Below, one piece after another: positions 61,410 to 64,000 of a DNA stretch of 64,000 nt (position 1 is the first letter of the stretch; every line of letters starts with the position of its first letter). The translations under genes were made by a program, and so were the position numbers. Source of the DNA: Pontibacillus salipaludis (lineage in GTDB: Bacteria > Bacillota > Bacilli > Bacillales > BH030062); assembly GCF_014642405.1 (NCBI RefSeq), contig NZ_BMIN01000012.1:1-64000 (forward strand), written 5' to 3'. Below the pieces are notes generated by a model. That model was not told the DNA's origin. It searched no databases and worked only from the letters and a program-made list of their open reading frames with translations.

Positions 61410-61580
61410 CCTCGTACCTCCTCTCCAAAAACCACTTATTTATTAATGTACTCTTTCTTTAATGTGAAGTAAAGAGCGTATTTTATGCCACAATATTCGA
61501 CAGGACAAGCTGGTATGAGGGGGTAGGTGACTGCATATATATAGTAGAAAAAGATGGGGACGGGCTGTGGAGGCGATGAG

Positions 61581-61790
61581 ATGGTACCGTTATTTCTGTT
61601 TTTAGTTGGCTTCGGATTTGCTGTGTCTGGTGGTGTAACCATCATTGCATATTTGAATTTCTTACCCGCAGGTTTTAGTTGGATGGATTATTTAATTTTC
61701 ATTAAAGAACGCCCTGAATGTTATCTTTTACCCTTTGGTATTCTCTTCATCACGATAGCAGTTTACCTATTCCCACAAGATTCTTGTTAA
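61581..61790 (+). CDS. Unrecognised 69-residue membrane protein
   Basis: Two hydrophobic segments (about residues 2-24 and 47-65) flank a short loop with FSWMDYLIFIKERPECYL. The ATG at 61581 is preceded by GTGGAGGCGATGAG, which fixes the start; an upstream frame to 61554 is not supported. The arrangement suggests both ends on the same side of the membrane. I do not recognise a family. It precedes yjbA by 85 bp without a terminator. Confidence 0.65.
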   Translation: MVPLFLFLVGFGFAVSGGVTIIAYLNFLPAGFSWMDYLIFIKERPECYLLPFGILFITIAVYLFPQDSC

Positions 61791-61875
61791 ATGTTGGGGT
61801 TTTTCGAATAAAACGGTGGTGCTTGGTTCATACTGATTTCTACAGAAGAAAACGTTAATAAAGTGAGGGTTTCGT

Positions 61876-62628
61876 ATGCTATATCTACACGATGTATGGG
61901 TTAATTGGTTTGAAGGTGAAGAGAATGGGTATAACGTTTGTCCATTCCATGAATGGCGTAAAGAAGACGGAATCGAGCTCTTGGACCAGGTACCTTTGTT
62001 GTATGTACATCAAGCACTATACCACTATGTAGAAAACGACCTCCAAGACCTACCTAAAGACTTGCTAGACGCGGTATACAAACGAGCGTACCTACGAAAA
62101 AACCAAGAACGAATTTCCGTAGAATATGCCTTCGTGGTTACAGATGGTTCATCAGTACTTGCTGTTGATACAATGGGATACAACCTACCTGTTCGTAAAA
62201 GTAGACTGATTCCACGCCAAGAACGTCTTGTTTATGACATGATTGATCAGCAAAAGCCAGAATCCTTTAACTTTGCTTGTAATGACGATAAAGAATATCA
62301 CATTCTTTCCCCGCATCCGGTTACAATGGTTGGGCTTACTCGGAAAGAACGTCAACTAAAGCAATTGTTAATGATGGCCCTTGATCAATTGCAAACGACA
62401 CAGAATTTATCAGAAGTTCGTTACTGGTTAACAGAATGGGACCCAGGTCAATACGGTATCATGCAAAATCTTAGCTTTGACCAGACATGGCAACTCCTTT
62501 ATAACGGCTTAAGTGAAGGATGGTCGAAGAATCATGAAGACATTTGCCGTAAGCTTGTTAAAGGACAACCATTCTTTGAGAAGTTATGGGAACTAGAACA
62601 GAACCAAGAAGTGAATAAAGGCGTCTAA
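61876..62628 (+). CDS. yjbA: YjbA family protein (DUF3603)
   Basis: A 250-residue soluble protein starting [20 protein letters not shown], with [19 protein letters not shown] and [13 protein letters not shown] as family landmarks. DUF3603/YjbA is limited to Bacillales, and its function is unknown. B. subtilis yjbA lies directly before trpS in the genome, as it does here. The ribosome site is weak (AAGTGAGGG). A terminator follows at 62635. Confidence 0.87.
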   Translation: MLYLHDVWVNWFEGEENGYNVCPFHEWRKEDGIELLDQVPLLYVHQALYHYVENDLQDLPKDLLDAVYKRAYLRKNQERISVEYAFVVTDGSSVLAVDTMGYNLPVRKSRLIPRQERLVYDMIDQQKPESFNFACNDDKEYHILSPHPVTMVGLTRKERQLKQLLMMALDQLQTTQNLSEVRYWLTEWDPGQYGIMQNLSFDQTWQLLYNGLSEGWSKNHEDICRKLVKGQPFFEKLWELEQNQEVNKGV

Positions 62629-62634
62629 TGAAAG

Positions 62635-62671
62635 TATCCGGTCCTATTAGTAGGAACGGATACTTTTTTGT
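62635..62671 (+). terminator. Terminator of yjbA
   Basis: GTATCCGGTCCTA pairs with TAGGAACGGATAC and is followed by TTTTTT. Confidence 0.9.
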
Positions 62672-62691
62672 GTGGAGGGGATTTAACTGAG

Positions 62692-62817
62692 CTGACGGCT
62701 AGAAAGAGGTTGCAGATGGCCAGAAAGGGTGGTGGCACGTCCAGAAAGAGAAGCCGCACGGCCAGAAAGCCACACCGCACGTCCAGAAAGAGCCGCCGCA
62801 CGTCCAGAAAGCATGCA
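62692..62817. repeat. Exact 21-bp repeat array 3 (CCAGAAAG core)
   Basis: Six units with AGAAAG beginning at 62701, 62722, 62743, 62764, 62785 and 62806, each exactly 21 bp apart. The unit is close to GCACGTCCAGAAAGAGCCGCC. Because 21 is a multiple of three, an open frame of ARPE-type heptads runs through it, but no convincing ribosome site precedes it and it ends by running antisense into trpS. Confidence 0.88.
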
Positions 62818-62824
62818 TAAAAAT

Positions 62825-62853
62825 AGAGGGCTCATCAAAATGAGCCCTCTCCC
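62825..62853 (-). terminator. Terminator of trpS
   Basis: AGAGGGCTCAT pairs with ATGAGCCCTCT. On the minus strand ATTTTTA follows, directly after the trpS stop. Confidence 0.85.
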
Positions 62854-62856
62854 ATC

Positions 62857-63864
<1,008 letters not shown>

Positions 63865-63884
63865 TCACCTCATCTAATTTTTTC

Positions 63885-64000
63885 TGACAATAAAAAAAGG
63901 TCCATTCGTCTACGTCTAATCACGTAGGGACGAATGAACCGTGGTGCCACCCTAATGATCTTAAAGATATTCTTTAAGACCTCTTAAACCTGTTATCGCC
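63885..64000 (-). promoter_or_regulatory. T-box riboswitch of trpS (3' part)
   Basis: On the minus strand the T-box AGGGTGGCACCACGG lies at 63953-63939. It is followed by a terminator: GTTCATTCGTCCCTACGT pairs with ACGTAGACGAATGGAC, then TTTTTTT at about 63898-63892. Upstream CTTAAAGA/TCTTTAAG (about 63960-63979) is probably stem III. Uncharged tRNA-Trp should favour the antiterminator. Stem I with the UGG specifier lies beyond the window edge. Confidence 0.9.

Overview
The window looks like the chromosome of a spore-forming, low-to-moderate GC Gram-positive of the Bacillaceae, most likely an aerobic and possibly salt-tolerant relative of Halobacillus, Pontibacillus or Virgibacillus (the genus is inference). 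The evidence is a complete gerP spore-coat permeability operon with a sigma-K-like promoter, a small spore protein gene (sspL) with a sigma-G-like promoter, AddAB instead of RecBCD, a T-box leader on trpS, strong Shine-Dalgarno sites, and gene order that follows the Bacillus subtilis yis-yit-yja-yjb arc of the chromosome: addB-addA-hlpB-gerPFEDCBA-yisL-asnO-yisQ, then yitS-yitT-ipi-yizC-yitU-yitV-yitW, then yjzC-yjzD-yjaU-yjaV-med-fabHA-fabF-yjbA-trpS.

Layout. 1-630: the 3' end (domains V and VI) of a group II intron and two palindromic repeat elements. 634-12004: an MFS transporter, addBA-hlpB (sbcDC missing), two more palindromic elements, and the gerP operon. 12133-22488: a DUF418/DUF2157/GDYXXLXY membrane operon, an SDR-like protein with altered catalytic residues, a PspC protein, rocD, yisL, a large array of 20-21-bp repeats, asnO, a 125-bp tandem hairpin repeat, and a MATE transporter. 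22550-35631: an inserted maltodextrin island (neopullulanase, binding protein, two permeases, membrane-anchored alpha-amylase, GH31 alpha-glucosidase, LacI regulator, GH65 phosphorylase) with four LacI/cre-type operators. 35650-43400: a second 20-21-bp array, an Old Yellow Enzyme, an SDR, CoA-disulfide reductase-rhodanese, a secreted beta-propeller protein, and small sporulation-type genes. 43404-50733: the yitS-to-yitW block. 50970-53916: accessory genes replacing the arg operon of B. subtilis, including a candidate Fur-controlled small RNA. 54015-64000: yjzC to trpS, including fatty-acid initiation and elongation genes (fabH, fabF), an LCP cell-wall ligase, and a third repeat array of exactly 21 bp.

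The maltodextrin island reads as one pathway. The anchored amylase trims starch outside the cell. MdxEFG imports maltodextrins, presumably energised by an MsmX-type ATPase encoded elsewhere. Neopullulanase and alpha-glucosidase cut them, maltose phosphorylase yields glucose and beta-glucose-1-phosphate, and the LacI regulator senses the sugar.

The most interesting non-coding content is: (1) a minus-strand sigma-A promoter covered by two Fur boxes, driving a roughly 100-nt RNA with a CCCCCC hairpin loop, between two convergent genes; (2) three intergenic arrays with 20-21-bp, helically phased units; (3) palindromic elements whose terminal arms differ between copies yet stay complementary within a copy. 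All start-codon choices below rest on Shine-Dalgarno spacing seen in the sequence. No database search was possible.
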